The translations under genes and the position numbers were made by a program. Positions 1-8,922 of a stretch of 54,828 nucleotides of DNA are shown here, piece by piece; positions within the stretch are counted from its first letter, which is position 1; each line of letters begins with the position of its first letter. The stretch covers positions 1-54,828 of IMG/VR virus record IMGVR_UViG_3300030108_000328. The stretch is one strand, 5' to 3'. The notes below the pieces were generated by a model that saw nothing but the letters and a program-made list of their open reading frames with translations, had not been told where the DNA came from and ran no database searches. Origin of the DNA: a virus.

Positions 1-82
1 CTGCAGTAGGTGTAACACCTGTAGGTGGATCAGGTGCATCTAATCCATCAGTGCCTATAAAACCACCGTTATATCTGGGCAT
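1..82 (-). CDS. 5' fragment of the Fn3 / six-repeat tail protein (truncated by window edge)
   Basis: The ATG is at position 82 and the frame runs off the left edge after 27 codons. The residues (MPRYNGGFIGTDGL...) match the N-terminus of the complete gene at 53461-54672, with Lys3 replaced by Arg and a Gly for Asp change further on. It is therefore the same gene met again across the circular junction, not a separate gene. Read it together with the full copy. Confidence 0.8.
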   Translation of the reverse strand, partial: MPRYNGGFIGTDGLDAPDPPTGVTPTA

Positions 83-238
83 TATTAATTACCTTTAGTC
101 TACTAGAAGTTCGTAACTAACCAAGTATGTTAAATCACTGTTAGCAGAAGCTGTAACAGCGAGTAGATCTGTTTCGTCTAAATAAAATCCGTTGTCTTTA
201 CCTACAACAACTAGAGTTGCATCAGCAGGTACAGATAT
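1..238. repeat. Left copy of the imperfect terminal repeat
   Basis: Bases 1-238 match 54591-54828 in direct orientation with 8 substitutions (positions 8, 18, 23, 71, 75, 133, 149 and 173) and no indels. The repeat covers the 5' end of the Fn3/repeat tail gene, the gap after it, and most of the following 120-codon gene. This is what an assembler produces when it walks around a circular or terminally redundant molecule; the mismatches suggest microdiversity rather than one clonal template. Confidence 0.9.
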
Positions 239-457
239 TGTGTTAGCTATCTTAACATAGTTTGATCCGTTATCTACACTTACCTCAACGGTAATGTCAG
301 CAGCATTTGTACCATCTATGTTTGATATCATTAACGTGTTTATCTTTGCACAGTTTTCTGCAGGTACATCAACGATGTCTGCTCTACTTGTTGTCACTGC
401 ACCAACTGCTACCTTTGGAGTAATAGTCGCTACATTAATTATATTTGGGGTTGCCAT
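95..457 (-). CDS. Small putative virion protein, 120 aa
   Basis: A 120-residue protein with an N-terminal Ala/Thr/Val-rich stretch and alternating hydrophobic and Thr/Ser strands that predict an all-beta domain (for example ADITVEVSVDNGSNYVKIAN). There is no signal peptide or membrane segment. It lies between the long fibre gene and the Fn3 tail gene and starts 15 bases after the fibre stop, so it is probably a small tail or fibre accessory subunit. I do not recognise a family. Its 3' part occurs again at 54685-54828 because of the terminal repeat. Confidence 0.75.
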   Translation of the reverse strand: MATPNIINVATITPKVAVGAVTTSRADIVDVPAENCAKINTLMISNIDGTNAADITVEVSVDNGSNYVKIANTISVPADATLVVVGKDNGFYLDETDLLAVTASANSDLTYLVSYELLVD

Positions 458-471
458 TTACTTTTACCTTT

Positions 472-3306
472 CTATCCAAATACTATTGCCATAGCAATGG
501 CAAATCCTTTAGTGGCAGCACTACCTGCAGCGTAAGTTTTTACATCTGACGCAGGAATAGTTTTCATTGTTCCACCGTCATTAACTACAAAACCGTCAGC
601 ATCTGCCAATGTTATTGAACCACCAACAGAGGTATCACCATCTAGTAAGTTTAGTTCTGACGCTGTTGCTGTAACACCGTCAAGTATGTTTAACTCTGCT
701 GCTGTAGAAGTTACACCGTCAAGTATATTTAGTTCTGCTGCTGTTGAAGTTATAGCAGTTCCGTTTATAGCTAGTTTATCTGTGACAACGTTAAACGTAC
801 CATTGTCTTCTATCCTAGCTACCTCTGTACCATCTCTTTGTTGAAAGATAATATCTTTAGCATCTACGACAGGTCTAATAATTACATCACTAGATGAGTT
901 AGTGATTCTAAGTATCTCTGTGCCACCATCTTGAAACTTAAAGTCACCACCGTCTGCGTCTAAGATAATATCCCCTGCAACATCTACTGTCAAGTCTCCA
1001 GAGCTAAGATCTATCTCTGTTCCATCAATAGTAATATTATCTATTACCACACCTGCGTTAGCAGTAACTACACCAGTAACACCTAGAGTAGATGCCATAT
1101 CAACTGCACCGTCAATATCAACAACATCTAAGTTAGTTGTACCATCTACATCAATGTCACCACTAATATCTAGAGAAGCAGCTATAAGTTGATCAACTTG
1201 TAAATCCTCATGGGATGAACCTAACTTCAACTCAAACTTTGGACCTGTAGTGTTATAGGTAAACGTAGCATCGTCACCACTACCACCCTCTATTGTAATA
1301 CCTGCACCGTTGATTACAGCAGATGTGCTGTTACCACTATCAAGAACAATGTTGTGATCGTTAAGATTTACAGTAGTAGAATTTACCGTTGTAGTTGTAC
1401 CTGATACAGTCAAATCACCTGTAACTGTAAGGTTGTCTGCTACTGTAACCTCTGAGGTACTGTGACCTAACGTAATAGCTGTACCAGATATACCTGTGCC
1501 GATAGAGACAGACTCACTGCTGTTAGCTGTATCAATTATAAGATAGGCATCTGAGCCTTGTTTAATTGTAAGTGCAGTAGCTGAGTTATCTGATACAGCA
1601 ACGTTAATGTCTGTGGCGTCAGCACTGATAGAGTCTAAAGCAATGTCACCAACGTTAGTAATGTCGTTGTCACCAAAGCTAGTAGCACCCATTGTTTTGT
1701 TTGTAAGTGTTTGTGTTGCTGTAGTACCAACAATCTCTTGATCACCACCAGGAGGAAGAGTTAATACGTTAGTAACAGAAGCTGAGTGTGGTTGTGACTT
1801 AACTGTTTGACCATGAGAGTTAGACTCACAGTTAAATACTACAGTACCAGGATTAGTATTACCCTTTACGACTACTTTACCTGTACCGTTAGGTGCAAGA
1901 TCAATATCAGCATTTGACGTAGTAACAATATCCTGACCGTTCATATCAAGGTTGCCACCTAACTGTGGAGTGCTATCCTCTACTACGTTAGATATAGCAG
2001 CACCACTAACAGCAAGACCAGAAACTATCGTGCTACGAGTGATCTTTTTAAGACCACCACCAGAAGTATCTACAGCAAGAAACACGTCATCGTTAGCAAC
2101 CGTACTAATCTCAGATAAGTCACCTACACCAGTAGGGTTAAAGTTTGTACCATCTGCAATAAGTAGATGTCCTGAAGTGTTGGTAGCCATAGTGAGATCA
2201 TCACCGCTAATAGTAAGATCACCACCTACAACTACGTCACCGTTAAACGTAGCCTTACCTGCAAGAGCCATGTCAATGTCAAGAGCAGTGATAGCACTAG
2301 AGCTATCTGTACCCTTAACGGTAAAGTTCTTATCTGCTGTGCTTACTGTAAATACTGCGTCACCAGAGTCATGTTTAAACTCAAGTATTGATGTTCCAGA
2401 AGATTTAAAAAATACCTCATTTCCTGCAGCATCTAATATGATGTCACCACCTGAGTCTAGTGTAATATCAGTTCCATCGTTAGTAATAGTGTCAAGAGCA
2501 ATACTACCAACATTTGTAATATCAGCATCTCCAAAAGAGGTAGCACCTAATGTAGTAGAACCAGATACAGTTAAGGCATCAACACTAGCCGTATCAATAT
2601 AAGCTGTGCCATCTATGTATAAATCTTTAAACTCAAAAGAGCTAGAACCTAAATCTACATCATCATCTGTTGTAGGTAGTATTGACCCATTGTTAAAAGT
2701 AATCTGTGTCTCACCACCTGCAGTAATTGTAATTACATCAGATCCACTAAATGCTATGCTTGTGTTAGAGTCAGCATCACCTGCAATACTATCTAGTTGT
2801 ACTGCACCTACGTTTGATAAAGCAGCATCACCAAAGTCTACAGCACCTGCAACAGTAAGTGTTCCTGATACATCTACATTACCATTGATGTCTACTGTTG
2901 TGGCAGCAATCTGTATTTCTGTATCTGCAACAAGATCAAGCTGACCATCTGCACTAGAGTTAATATAGATAGCTGTATCACGAAACTGTAACTTTTCTGT
3001 AGAGGCAATAAGAATATCATCAGAGAACTCAAAGTAGTCTTCGTCTTCCATCCATTTAAGTTCACCGTCATTAGTCTCACCATCAAAGGTTACTGTAATA
3101 TCAGTGCCTGATGTGCCATCACCAATGGTAATACCTGTGCCTAATAGCTTAGTAATAGGTCCACCTTCTGCAGCAGTACCATCGTGAGTGTGTCCTGTAC
3201 TTGCTGCAAACGCAGCTAAGAGTTGATCATATTCATTGTTGAACAGATCAGCAGTAATAACATCACCGTCTGTAAAACTGGATTGTCTCGTGTATGTATT
3301 ACCCAT
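472..3306 (-). CDS. Long tail-fibre-like protein, 944 aa
   Basis: The N-terminus (DGDVITADLFNNEYDQLLAAF, then THTHDG-type residues) is the short attachment segment common in marine phage fibres. The body is low-complexity, Asp/Thr/Gly-rich and beta-predicted, with internal repeats. Three copies of an FGD-x-(D/A)-(I/L)-(T/S)-NVG unit are spread through the first two thirds. Three tandem AAELNILDG/ASELNLLDG units lie near residues 850-890 (bases about 640-760). The C-terminus is hydrophobic (GFAIAMAIVFG). Fibres of this kind bind host surface receptors. It follows the 579-codon tail gene directly (stop and start one base apart), as expected for a distal tail component. Assignment rests on composition, repeats and position. 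Confidence 0.8.
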   Translation of the reverse strand: MGNTYTRQSSFTDGDVITADLFNNEYDQLLAAFAASTGHTHDGTAAEGGPITKLLGTGITIGDGTSGTDITVTFDGETNDGELKWMEDEDYFEFSDDILIASTEKLQFRDTAIYINSSADGQLDLVADTEIQIAATTVDINGNVDVSGTLTVAGAVDFGDAALSNVGAVQLDSIAGDADSNTSIAFSGSDVITITAGGETQITFNNGSILPTTDDDVDLGSSSFEFKDLYIDGTAYIDTASVDALTVSGSTTLGATSFGDADITNVGSIALDTITNDGTDITLDSGGDIILDAAGNEVFFKSSGTSILEFKHDSGDAVFTVSTADKNFTVKGTDSSSAITALDIDMALAGKATFNGDVVVGGDLTISGDDLTMATNTSGHLLIADGTNFNPTGVGDLSEISTVANDDVFLAVDTSGGGLKKITRSTIVSGLAVSGAAISNVVEDSTPQLGGNLDMNGQDIVTTSNADIDLAPNGTGKVVVKGNTNPGTVVFNCESNSHGQTVKSQPHSASVTNVLTLPPGGDQEIVGTTATQTLTNKTMGATSFGDNDITNVGDIALDSISADATDINVAVSDNSATALTIKQGSDAYLIIDTANSSESVSIGTGISGTAITLGHSTSEVTVADNLTVTGDLTVSGTTTTVNSTTVNLNDHNIVLDSGNSTSAVINGAGITIEGGSGDDATFTYNTTGPKFELKLGSSHEDLQVDQLIAASLDISGDIDVDGTTNLDVVDIDGAVDMASTLGVTGVVTANAGVVIDNITIDGTEIDLSSGDLTVDVAGDIILDADGGDFKFQDGGTEILRITNSSSDVIIRPVVDAKDIIFQQRDGTEVARIEDNGTFNVVTDKLAINGTAITSTAAELNILDGVTSTAAELNILDGVTATASELNLLDGDTSVGGSITLADADGFVVNDGGTMKTIPASDVKTYAAGSAATKGFAIAMAIVFG

Positions 3307-5046
3307 CTAACGTCTTGCTCCTACTTGATATTCTAATTGAAACCCTTTTAGGGAATATGGTGCTGTTTCCCCACCATCTTTAATTCTTAACGCTACAGAA
3401 AAACCTGATCCTTCTACTGACTGTCTTACAAGTGGCTGTGAAGGACCACCAAAAACAAACTGTGCAGCACTACTAGTTGTACTAAAAGTTGCAGAACCAA
3501 ACTGTGCCGCAACTTGAGAACTATCTAAAGGATATGCTGCAGGTCTTGCAGAGTCAGAAGCCTCGTTGTCGTAACGAACAAATAGATCTGCATCTATAGC
3601 TGACTCAGGTTTAAAGTTAAGGATAACTCTTTGCATGTGTTTTCTAACACCAGTATCTCCAAAACTTAAATCGGGACTTCTATATCTTGCTAATATTGCT
3701 GTGCCATCAAAGGTATTACCTGCTTCTTGTCTGTGGATGTAACCTGAAAAGTCACCATGTATAACTCTTACATCTCCATCAACAACTAAAGCATCTGTAG
3801 CTGCAGGTTTTACTCCACGTATTTCCGCAAACTCAAATTTGTCTGCTCTTCTAACACAGATGATACCTCTTGTTAAATTTTCACCTTGTCCTGCTTTTGA
3901 AAAGAATATTCTATATTGTGTTTTGTCTGGAATAACTACACTATCAAATACTGTAGAGTCTTTAATGTTAGCATCAAAAATAGACTGTACGTTTTGCGTA
4001 ATAGCACCAAGAGCCGTATCACCAATTCTTGCAGTAGCAGCAACAGTTCTGAGTCCATCAGGACCAAGGAATAACAAGTCACCTGCAAATTCCTGTATCG
4101 TGTCTCTATTTACACAACCAATATCTCTGGTGACTGGTTGTATAGCAAAGTCACTAAGAGTAGATCCTGTCATTTTAAATATTCTGTTTTCACAAAATAT
4201 AAATAAAGAATCCCTAAATACTTTTAGACCAACGATGTTATCATCTACTTTAATAGTTCCTGCACCGTCACCTGACTGAAAACCATCTTCATCAAAAGGT
4301 TCACTAAATACTAAGGTCTGTGGTGTAGTAGACTTACCTGCATAAAACATATGAGATTTAAAAGCTACAACTATTGTAGAACCTGCTACAGAACTCTCAC
4401 TAACATCTGTTGCTGATAAAGAAGAATTAAATATAGTTGGAGCATTTGTACCATCAACAACTATAATCTTTTCGTTACCATCAAAGTTGTATCTTTCAAA
4501 ACTATATTTACCTGCACTAGTTCTACCAGTATCTCTTTCAGTCCAAGACTCTGATACCACATCGTCAAGAGCATGATTGGCAGCAGTTGTACTTGTAGCA
4601 GCACGAGTTACACCTGTAAAAGTAGTAGAGGTAACACCAGTATAAGTAAACAACTCATCGTTGATCTGTAGTGTTCCACTAGAAGAAAATCCTGTTGTAG
4701 AGTCTACAGTTATAGTTCCAGAACCTGTCATACCTGTAGTAGAAACAATTTTAACTGCAAGCTCAGTAGATGCAGAACTAAATATCTTCTCACCTCTAGC
4801 TGCTAATACTTTATCTGCAAAGTTAGCAACCATTAATATTTTTTCACTAGCGTCAGATGTTTGGGGTACTTGTTGATTTACGTATTTACGAAAACCGTTT
4901 ATTCTCCTGTAACCACCCTCAATGTCAGGCTCAAAGTTTTCTAGTTCTAATGCTTCTCCTGGTTGCATTAAGAAAGTAGAACGATTTAAAACTAAGCCAC
5001 CCTCACAGTTAAATGCTGCAGGTTGTGCTTGAGATAGATCTGGCAT
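3307..5046 (-). CDS. Tail protein (tail hub/nozzle-like), 579 aa
   Basis: The N-terminus (NCEGGLVLNRS, then QPGEALELENFEPDIEGGYRRI) is the opening typical of tail nozzle/tubular-B-type proteins in marine podoviruses. A Thr/Ser/Gly beta module at about residues 95-162 (FSSSGTLQINDELFTYTGV) closely resembles one in the neighbouring adaptor gene. The centre and C-terminus are beta-rich. The ATG overlaps the stop of the adaptor gene by one base (TAATG type), so translation is probably coupled. Expected role: part of the tail tube below the portal and adaptor. Family assignment is from memory of related sequences. Confidence 0.7.
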   Translation of the reverse strand: MPDLSQAQPAAFNCEGGLVLNRSTFLMQPGEALELENFEPDIEGGYRRINGFRKYVNQQVPQTSDASEKILMVANFADKVLAARGEKIFSSASTELAVKIVSTTGMTGSGTITVDSTTGFSSSGTLQINDELFTYTGVTSTTFTGVTRAATSTTAANHALDDVVSESWTERDTGRTSAGKYSFERYNFDGNEKIIVVDGTNAPTIFNSSLSATDVSESSVAGSTIVVAFKSHMFYAGKSTTPQTLVFSEPFDEDGFQSGDGAGTIKVDDNIVGLKVFRDSLFIFCENRIFKMTGSTLSDFAIQPVTRDIGCVNRDTIQEFAGDLLFLGPDGLRTVAATARIGDTALGAITQNVQSIFDANIKDSTVFDSVVIPDKTQYRIFFSKAGQGENLTRGIICVRRADKFEFAEIRGVKPAATDALVVDGDVRVIHGDFSGYIHRQEAGNTFDGTAILARYRSPDLSFGDTGVRKHMQRVILNFKPESAIDADLFVRYDNEASDSARPAAYPLDSSQVAAQFGSATFSTTSSAAQFVFGGPSQPLVRQSVEGSGFSVALRIKDGGETAPYSLKGFQLEYQVGARR

Positions 5047-5990
5047 TAGGAAACAACTCCACCCATAAAGTTAGCAGAACCTCTAGGGGCAATAATAACT
5101 GTAGATCGTACATACTCATATTTGTTAATAAGTAAGCTTTGCATATTTTTAATACCTTGCTCAAATCTAGCAAAGTTTAATTGATACTGTTGTGTTTCAC
5201 CACGATACTGATAAACAAAAGCAGCAGCCCCATCTACAATTACAGGTGCAAATCTGTCTGGAACACTTGTGGTATCTCCATGTGCTGATAGATCGGATGG
5301 AAATGTAAAGTAGTCAAAGATAAGTGTGTATTGTTTGTCTGGGTAAGGGTACAACAAGTAATTATTGTCGGGGGTTCTAACTATGTTTCTAGGAACACCA
5401 CCGCCATCAAACTGTGTTACTGTAGTACTATTTGCTATTGCTGCTGCTGTAGTACTATTTGCACCTCTGGTACATCCTGTAAAATCGTTACCCGATATAC
5501 CTGTGTAAGTTATTTGTTCTCCACCTATGTACAGAGTTCCTGTTGAACTAAAGTCTGTTGTAGATGCAACAGTTATTGTTGTTACGGATGCAGACAACCC
5601 ATCTGTTGCGTTAACGGTTGTTGTTTTAACTTGATCTTCTTCGTTAGGATAACCTTTTTCTATGTACTCGTTATAGTTAAGAAGTACTAAATTATTTCCT
5701 GCAGCGTTGACATCATCATCTTTTTTAATTCTGGCAGTAGCGTAGTCTATTGATTTAGTATCTGTTGGTGCAGTGTATCTACACACACCTGGAGTTAGAG
5801 TAGAAGTATTCTGTGCATGGTTAAAAGAATATCCAAACTCTCTTTGATTTATATATCTTATAGCTTCATTGACAGCGTTTTGACACTGTACTTGAACACC
5901 CCTAGCGTTAGCAAAAGTAGTGGAAGTAAGCGTTACTTCATTCATTCTTGTAATTACATCGTTAGTTAACGAGAGAAATGTCAAAGCCAT
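5046..5990 (-). CDS. Head-tail adaptor / tail tubular protein A-like, 314 aa
   Basis: The first 60 residues (LSLTNDVITRMNEV, then NAVNEAIRYINQREFGY) are helical and fit the adaptor family that docks under the portal ring (T7 gp11 / P22 gp4 type). Residues about 117-195 hold an inserted beta module (FSSTGTLYIGGEQITYTGI) shared with the next gene. The second half carries aromatic strands (YLLYPYPDKQYTLIFDYF) usual for this family. It is encoded between coat-side genes and the tail tube gene, as in other podoviruses. Specific function is inferred from N-terminal pattern and synteny. Confidence 0.7.
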   Translation of the reverse strand: MALTFLSLTNDVITRMNEVTLTSTTFANARGVQVQCQNAVNEAIRYINQREFGYSFNHAQNTSTLTPGVCRYTAPTDTKSIDYATARIKKDDDVNAAGNNLVLLNYNEYIEKGYPNEEDQVKTTTVNATDGLSASVTTITVASTTDFSSTGTLYIGGEQITYTGISGNDFTGCTRGANSTTAAAIANSTTVTQFDGGGVPRNIVRTPDNNYLLYPYPDKQYTLIFDYFTFPSDLSAHGDTTSVPDRFAPVIVDGAAAFVYQYRGETQQYQLNFARFEQGIKNMQSLLINKYEYVRSTVIIAPRGSANFMGGVVS

Positions 5991-6012
5991 ATTTTTTCCT
6001 TAGATAAGCTAA

Positions 6013-6036
6013 AGGGGCCAACCTAAGTCAGCCCCT
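6013..6036. terminator. GC-rich hairpin between the coat-side gene and the adaptor gene
   Basis: AGGGGC at 6013-6018 pairs with GCCCCT at 6031-6036 around a 12-base loop. On the leftward transcript it lies just after the 178-codon gene stop. No long U-run follows, so it is more likely an attenuator or 3'-end stabiliser that lowers tail-gene expression relative to coat than a full terminator. Confidence 0.4.
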
Positions 6037-6045
6037 AAAGTTGCT

Positions 6046-6582
6046 TTATGCTAGTAGATCACGATCTACTTCATTAGCAGATGTGGACTGTGTTATATCA
6101 TCCATCATTACGCATACAGCGTACACACGAATAATACCACCAGTTATAGTTCCACCTGACGCATGAATCTCTACGTCAATAGTGTCTGCTGATGCAGTAA
6201 ACACTGGTAAGTTGGAACATACACCTGAAGATGTAATAGCAGGAGTGTGATCTCCTACTGATGCACCGTCTAGGTCAAATGCCGTAGCAAAAATGTCTAC
6301 GTCTGTTCCTGTGATACCTACGTGGATCGAAGAGTCTGTAGTAGTACCTGCCATTGCAGTTACAACTTCAAAACCTGCGTGTAGGATCAAAGTGTTTGCA
6401 GGGACAGCAATAGCTTCAATGATATCATTGGCTGCTAGTGCAGTACCACCGTTTTGTAATATAGCATCTGCAAGATCGATGTCGTTTTGCAAAGTAACTA
6501 AGCTGCCACGAAGCTGCTTATTGCCAGTACCGCCATTGTTGGAAGTAGAGGCTGAGTTCGTGCTCATTGTAATAGTAGCCAT
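6046..6582 (-). CDS. Putative head decoration/minor capsid protein, 178 aa
   Basis: Encoded immediately downstream of the coat gene, 16 bases away. The N-terminal 40 residues are Ser/Thr/Asn/Gly-rich; then come helical and beta segments with few charges (AIAVPANTLILHAGFEVVTAM) and a C-terminal VVMMDD-like strand. No membrane segment or signal peptide. Position after coat, size and neutral beta-rich composition fit a capsid decoration or head-fibre protein. No catalytic motif is seen and I do not recognise a named family. Confidence 0.65.
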   Translation of the reverse strand: MATITMSTNSASTSNNGGTGNKQLRGSLVTLQNDIDLADAILQNGGTALAANDIIEAIAVPANTLILHAGFEVVTAMAGTTTDSSIHVGITGTDVDIFATAFDLDGASVGDHTPAITSSGVCSNLPVFTASADTIDVEIHASGGTITGGIIRVYAVCVMMDDITQSTSANEVDRDLLA

Positions 6583-6598
6583 TATTCAATCTCCCTTC

Positions 6599-7672
6599 TT
6601 ACGCTGCGTTGTATTTAGCAGTTACGATTGCTTCTGGACGAAGAATCTTCCTACCATATAGATGCATACCACGAACAATGTCAGCAAAGCTGTCAGGGTC
6701 ACGATATGTTTCTGTCTTGTTGATCTGCTCTGCAGTTGCTACAGCAGAATCATGTCCAGCAACAATCACACCAAAGTTTGCATTTTGGTTTGCTGATCCT
6801 GTTGTACCTGGGCCTGTACCTACAGCAGGTAGGTTTGAGGACACGTACAAACGGAAGCCATGAAAGTTGTTGATTACAAGACCGTTACGAAGTCCACCAG
6901 ACTCACCGTAGTCTCCATTCATGAAGCGGCTGTCTTCGTCTGATAGGATTTCCATGAACACTGGGTCAATTACGAGCCAACGTCCTTGTGTATCAACTTG
7001 TTGTTGATCAAGCAATCTTTTCATTCTTGCAACAACCATTGCAGGTGAAGCTGTAGCTGTTGGCAAAGCAGTTGCACCTGGTAAACGTGCTACGACAGGA
7101 ATTGAGTGATCTCCTGCAGAGCTTGTTGTGATGTTACCGAATGAATCCTTACGGAGTTTCATGCTTGTAAGCAATTCGTCTGAACCTGCAGTAGTCACAG
7201 CTTTTGAACCGTTTACACTGTCATTAACTGTGTCTGCTTGTGCATGTAGAGAAGTTTGCTTATAACCTGACATATAGCCAAGAACTTCTTGGTCATACTG
7301 ATCAGCTAGTCTGTAAGCTGCACGATCTGTTGCAAGTTGCATGAAGTTCACATGTGAGTGAGCTTCTTCAATATCGTCCATCTTAAAAGCAAAGTAGTTG
7401 CTCTTGTCTACGACTAACTGAAAATCTTCATCGTCAAGGTCTTGTGCTGTGACTGTTGTGCCACGAGCATAAGATTGAACTGAGATTTCAGGCTCCTTGA
7501 TAATACGCACAGTATCACCTTGTGCGCTGATCTCTCCGAAATAATCGGAGTTAGTTATGTCTCCTACGGTAGCAGATTTGCGGAACGCAAGCTGTACCTT
7601 CTTGGAGTAGATTATAGGACTAAAATTACCGTTAGGTAGATTCCCATAACCCGATGCGGTTGTAAAAGCCAT
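6599..7672 (-). CDS. Major capsid (coat) protein, 357 aa
   Basis: Shows the standard order of marine podovirus coat proteins: N-terminal SPIIYSKKVQLAFRKSATVGDI, a beta strand DTVRIIKEPEISVQSY, and an F-helix region DDIEEAHSHVNFMQLATDRAAY. The C-terminus ends near a conserved HLYGRKILRPEAIV. The frame is open from an ATG at 7687, but a strong GGAGG lies inside those first codons, 8 bases before the ATG at 7672 (MAFTTASGYG), so I start there. Preceded by a scaffold gene and its own promoter-like sequence, consistent with high expression. The fold is presumably HK97-like; identification is by pattern and position. Confidence 0.85.
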   Translation of the reverse strand: MAFTTASGYGNLPNGNFSPIIYSKKVQLAFRKSATVGDITNSDYFGEISAQGDTVRIIKEPEISVQSYARGTTVTAQDLDDEDFQLVVDKSNYFAFKMDDIEEAHSHVNFMQLATDRAAYRLADQYDQEVLGYMSGYKQTSLHAQADTVNDSVNGSKAVTTAGSDELLTSMKLRKDSFGNITTSSAGDHSIPVVARLPGATALPTATASPAMVVARMKRLLDQQQVDTQGRWLVIDPVFMEILSDEDSRFMNGDYGESGGLRNGLVINNFHGFRLYVSSNLPAVGTGPGTTGSANQNANFGVIVAGHDSAVATAEQINKTETYRDPDSFADIVRGMHLYGRKILRPEAIVTAKYNAA

Positions 7673-7687
7673 TGTTAAATCCTCCAT

Positions 7688-7905
7688 GATATTTGGCTTT
7701 GGGAATAAAGCTTAAACACCTGAAAGAGGCTGTACGTTTTCTAGGGTGCAGAAAGTACTAGGTTGCGCTACCTAATACCACTGGGCCTATACTTGTCCAG
7801 GTAGTTCTTTGTAGTTTAGACTTTTGGGTTAAATGTATCTCTGAAGGTGGTCCTTTACGGAGGCTTCAAGTCAGATACGAGTAGTTATATAGATGACTTT
7901 AAATA
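7688..7905 (-). promoter_or_regulatory. Long structured 5' leader of the coat gene
   Basis: About 200 bases between the coat promoter and the coat start contain no credible ORF. On the transcribed strand there is a TAGGT/ACCTA hairpin (plus-strand copy near 7762-7777) and a larger TGAAG...CTTCA pairing around 7845-7872. A structured leader of this length could stabilise the abundant coat mRNA or act as a processing site. No known riboswitch is recognised. Confidence 0.4.
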
Positions 7906-7911
7906 TGTCAA
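7884..7911 (-). promoter_or_regulatory. Sigma70-like promoter for the coat gene
   Basis: On the minus strand TTGACA (7911-7906) is followed, after 16 bases, by TATAAC (7889-7884). The -35 is a perfect consensus and the -10 matches 5 of 6. It lies just upstream (in the leftward sense) of the coat gene leader, right after the scaffold stop codon, so it can raise coat above scaffold. It implies use of host RNA polymerase, in keeping with the lack of a phage polymerase gene. Confidence 0.65.
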
Positions 7912-7915
7912 CTAA

Positions 7916-8866
7916 TTATCTTGCAGAACCAGACATGTCATAAACAAATTTACCGTTACGGATAGCTTCGTTTATTTTGTCCTGCATTTCCTCAAACTCC
8001 TTGTTAGACATTTTGGCTACATCAGACTCTTTTATTTGTCCTTGTACACCCTCTGCGTCTACAGAAGTACGAGTTCCTTTAGCAACAGTAGATGCTGCAG
8101 CTTTCTTAGATTTCTTTTTAGCTGCTACGGTCATACCGTTGTCAATCTTGTATAGATCTATCACACGTACAACTGAGGCAGGATCATCCATGTTTTCATA
8201 GAGTGCATCCTTAACCCACTTGGGTTGTTCATCTGCCCAGTTATGAAACTTATCTGACTGTCTTAGTTCATCAAAGTCTTCGTGAGTCTTACGAATAACA
8301 TTCTCTGCTTTTACTCTTTGAGCTTCAGAATGTGCTTCATCTAATTCTTGTAGACGTGTCTCAGCTTTGTTAAACATCTCTTGAGCTTTCTTAGCTGCAA
8401 TTGTTTCAACAATACCTGCTACGTCTGGGTATTCTTGCGCCCACTTTTCTATGTCCTCATCAGACTTAGGAGGAACGATACCCTCGTGTTTACTCTTTTT
8501 CTCTAGAGCGTTAAACTTTTCTTGCCACTCTTTTTCTTTAGCAGCTAAGTGTTTGCGAATATCACCATAGCGTTTTTTAAAAGACTTCTCTTCAGCATCT
8601 AACTCGCTGTCATCGTCTTCCTGTGCTTTGGTTTCCTCTGGGGTTTCTTCTTGTTTGGAATCATCTGAGGCTTGAACTTCGGTGTTCTCAGTATCCTCGC
8701 TACTGGATTCCTCTTGTTCTTCGACTGTTTCACCACGAGCCTCTGCTTCTAGTCGGGCAATCTCTGCCTCTGCTTCTTCCATCTGTTTTTGTTTTTTAGC
8801 GTGGTTAAATCCACGATCTACAAAACCTGCTATTTTAGGTTTTTCCATTGCAGTTAGTTCAGGCAT
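7916..8866 (-). CDS. Capsid scaffolding protein, 316 aa
   Basis: Very acidic N-terminal half (long Glu/Asp/Gln/Ser runs at about residues 30-95), then a Lys/Glu coiled coil (about residues 100-205), a short Lys-rich patch (AAKKKSKKAAA) and a mixed C-terminus. This composition and its position directly before the coat gene are the hallmarks of a scaffold that drives procapsid assembly and is later removed. The ribosome binding site AAAGGAG is 7 bases before the ATG. No protease motif is visible. Confidence 0.8.
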   Translation of the reverse strand: MPELTAMEKPKIAGFVDRGFNHAKKQKQMEEAEAEIARLEAEARGETVEEQEESSSEDTENTEVQASDDSKQEETPEETKAQEDDDSELDAEEKSFKKRYGDIRKHLAAKEKEWQEKFNALEKKSKHEGIVPPKSDEDIEKWAQEYPDVAGIVETIAAKKAQEMFNKAETRLQELDEAHSEAQRVKAENVIRKTHEDFDELRQSDKFHNWADEQPKWVKDALYENMDDPASVVRVIDLYKIDNGMTVAAKKKSKKAAASTVAKGTRTSVDAEGVQGQIKESDVAKMSNKEFEEMQDKINEAIRNGKFVYDMSGSAR

Positions 8867-8890
8867 TTAAAGTTCTCCTTTATGTTGGGG

Positions 8891-8907
8891 CCAGGAACCA
8901 TTCCTGG
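8891..8907. promoter_or_regulatory. Perfect 7-bp inverted repeat in the scaffold leader
   Basis: CCAGGAA-CCA-TTCCTGG is a perfect stem with a 3-base loop in the 56-base gap between the 772-codon gene and the scaffold gene. In the leftward transcript it sits before the scaffold Shine-Dalgarno. No U-run follows; an RNA stability element or processing site is more likely than a terminator. Confidence 0.45.
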
Positions 8908-8922
8908 GTAGCCTTATAGTTA

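Noticed and set aside
1952-2602. 216-codon plus-strand frame inside the fibre gene
   Set aside because: Shadow of the 944-codon minus-strand gene; Pro/Ser/Val-rich product typical of antisense reading of a repetitive fibre.
3839-4279. 146-codon plus-strand frame
   Set aside because: Antisense shadow of the tail protein; no motif, and the opposite strand has clear coding and family features.
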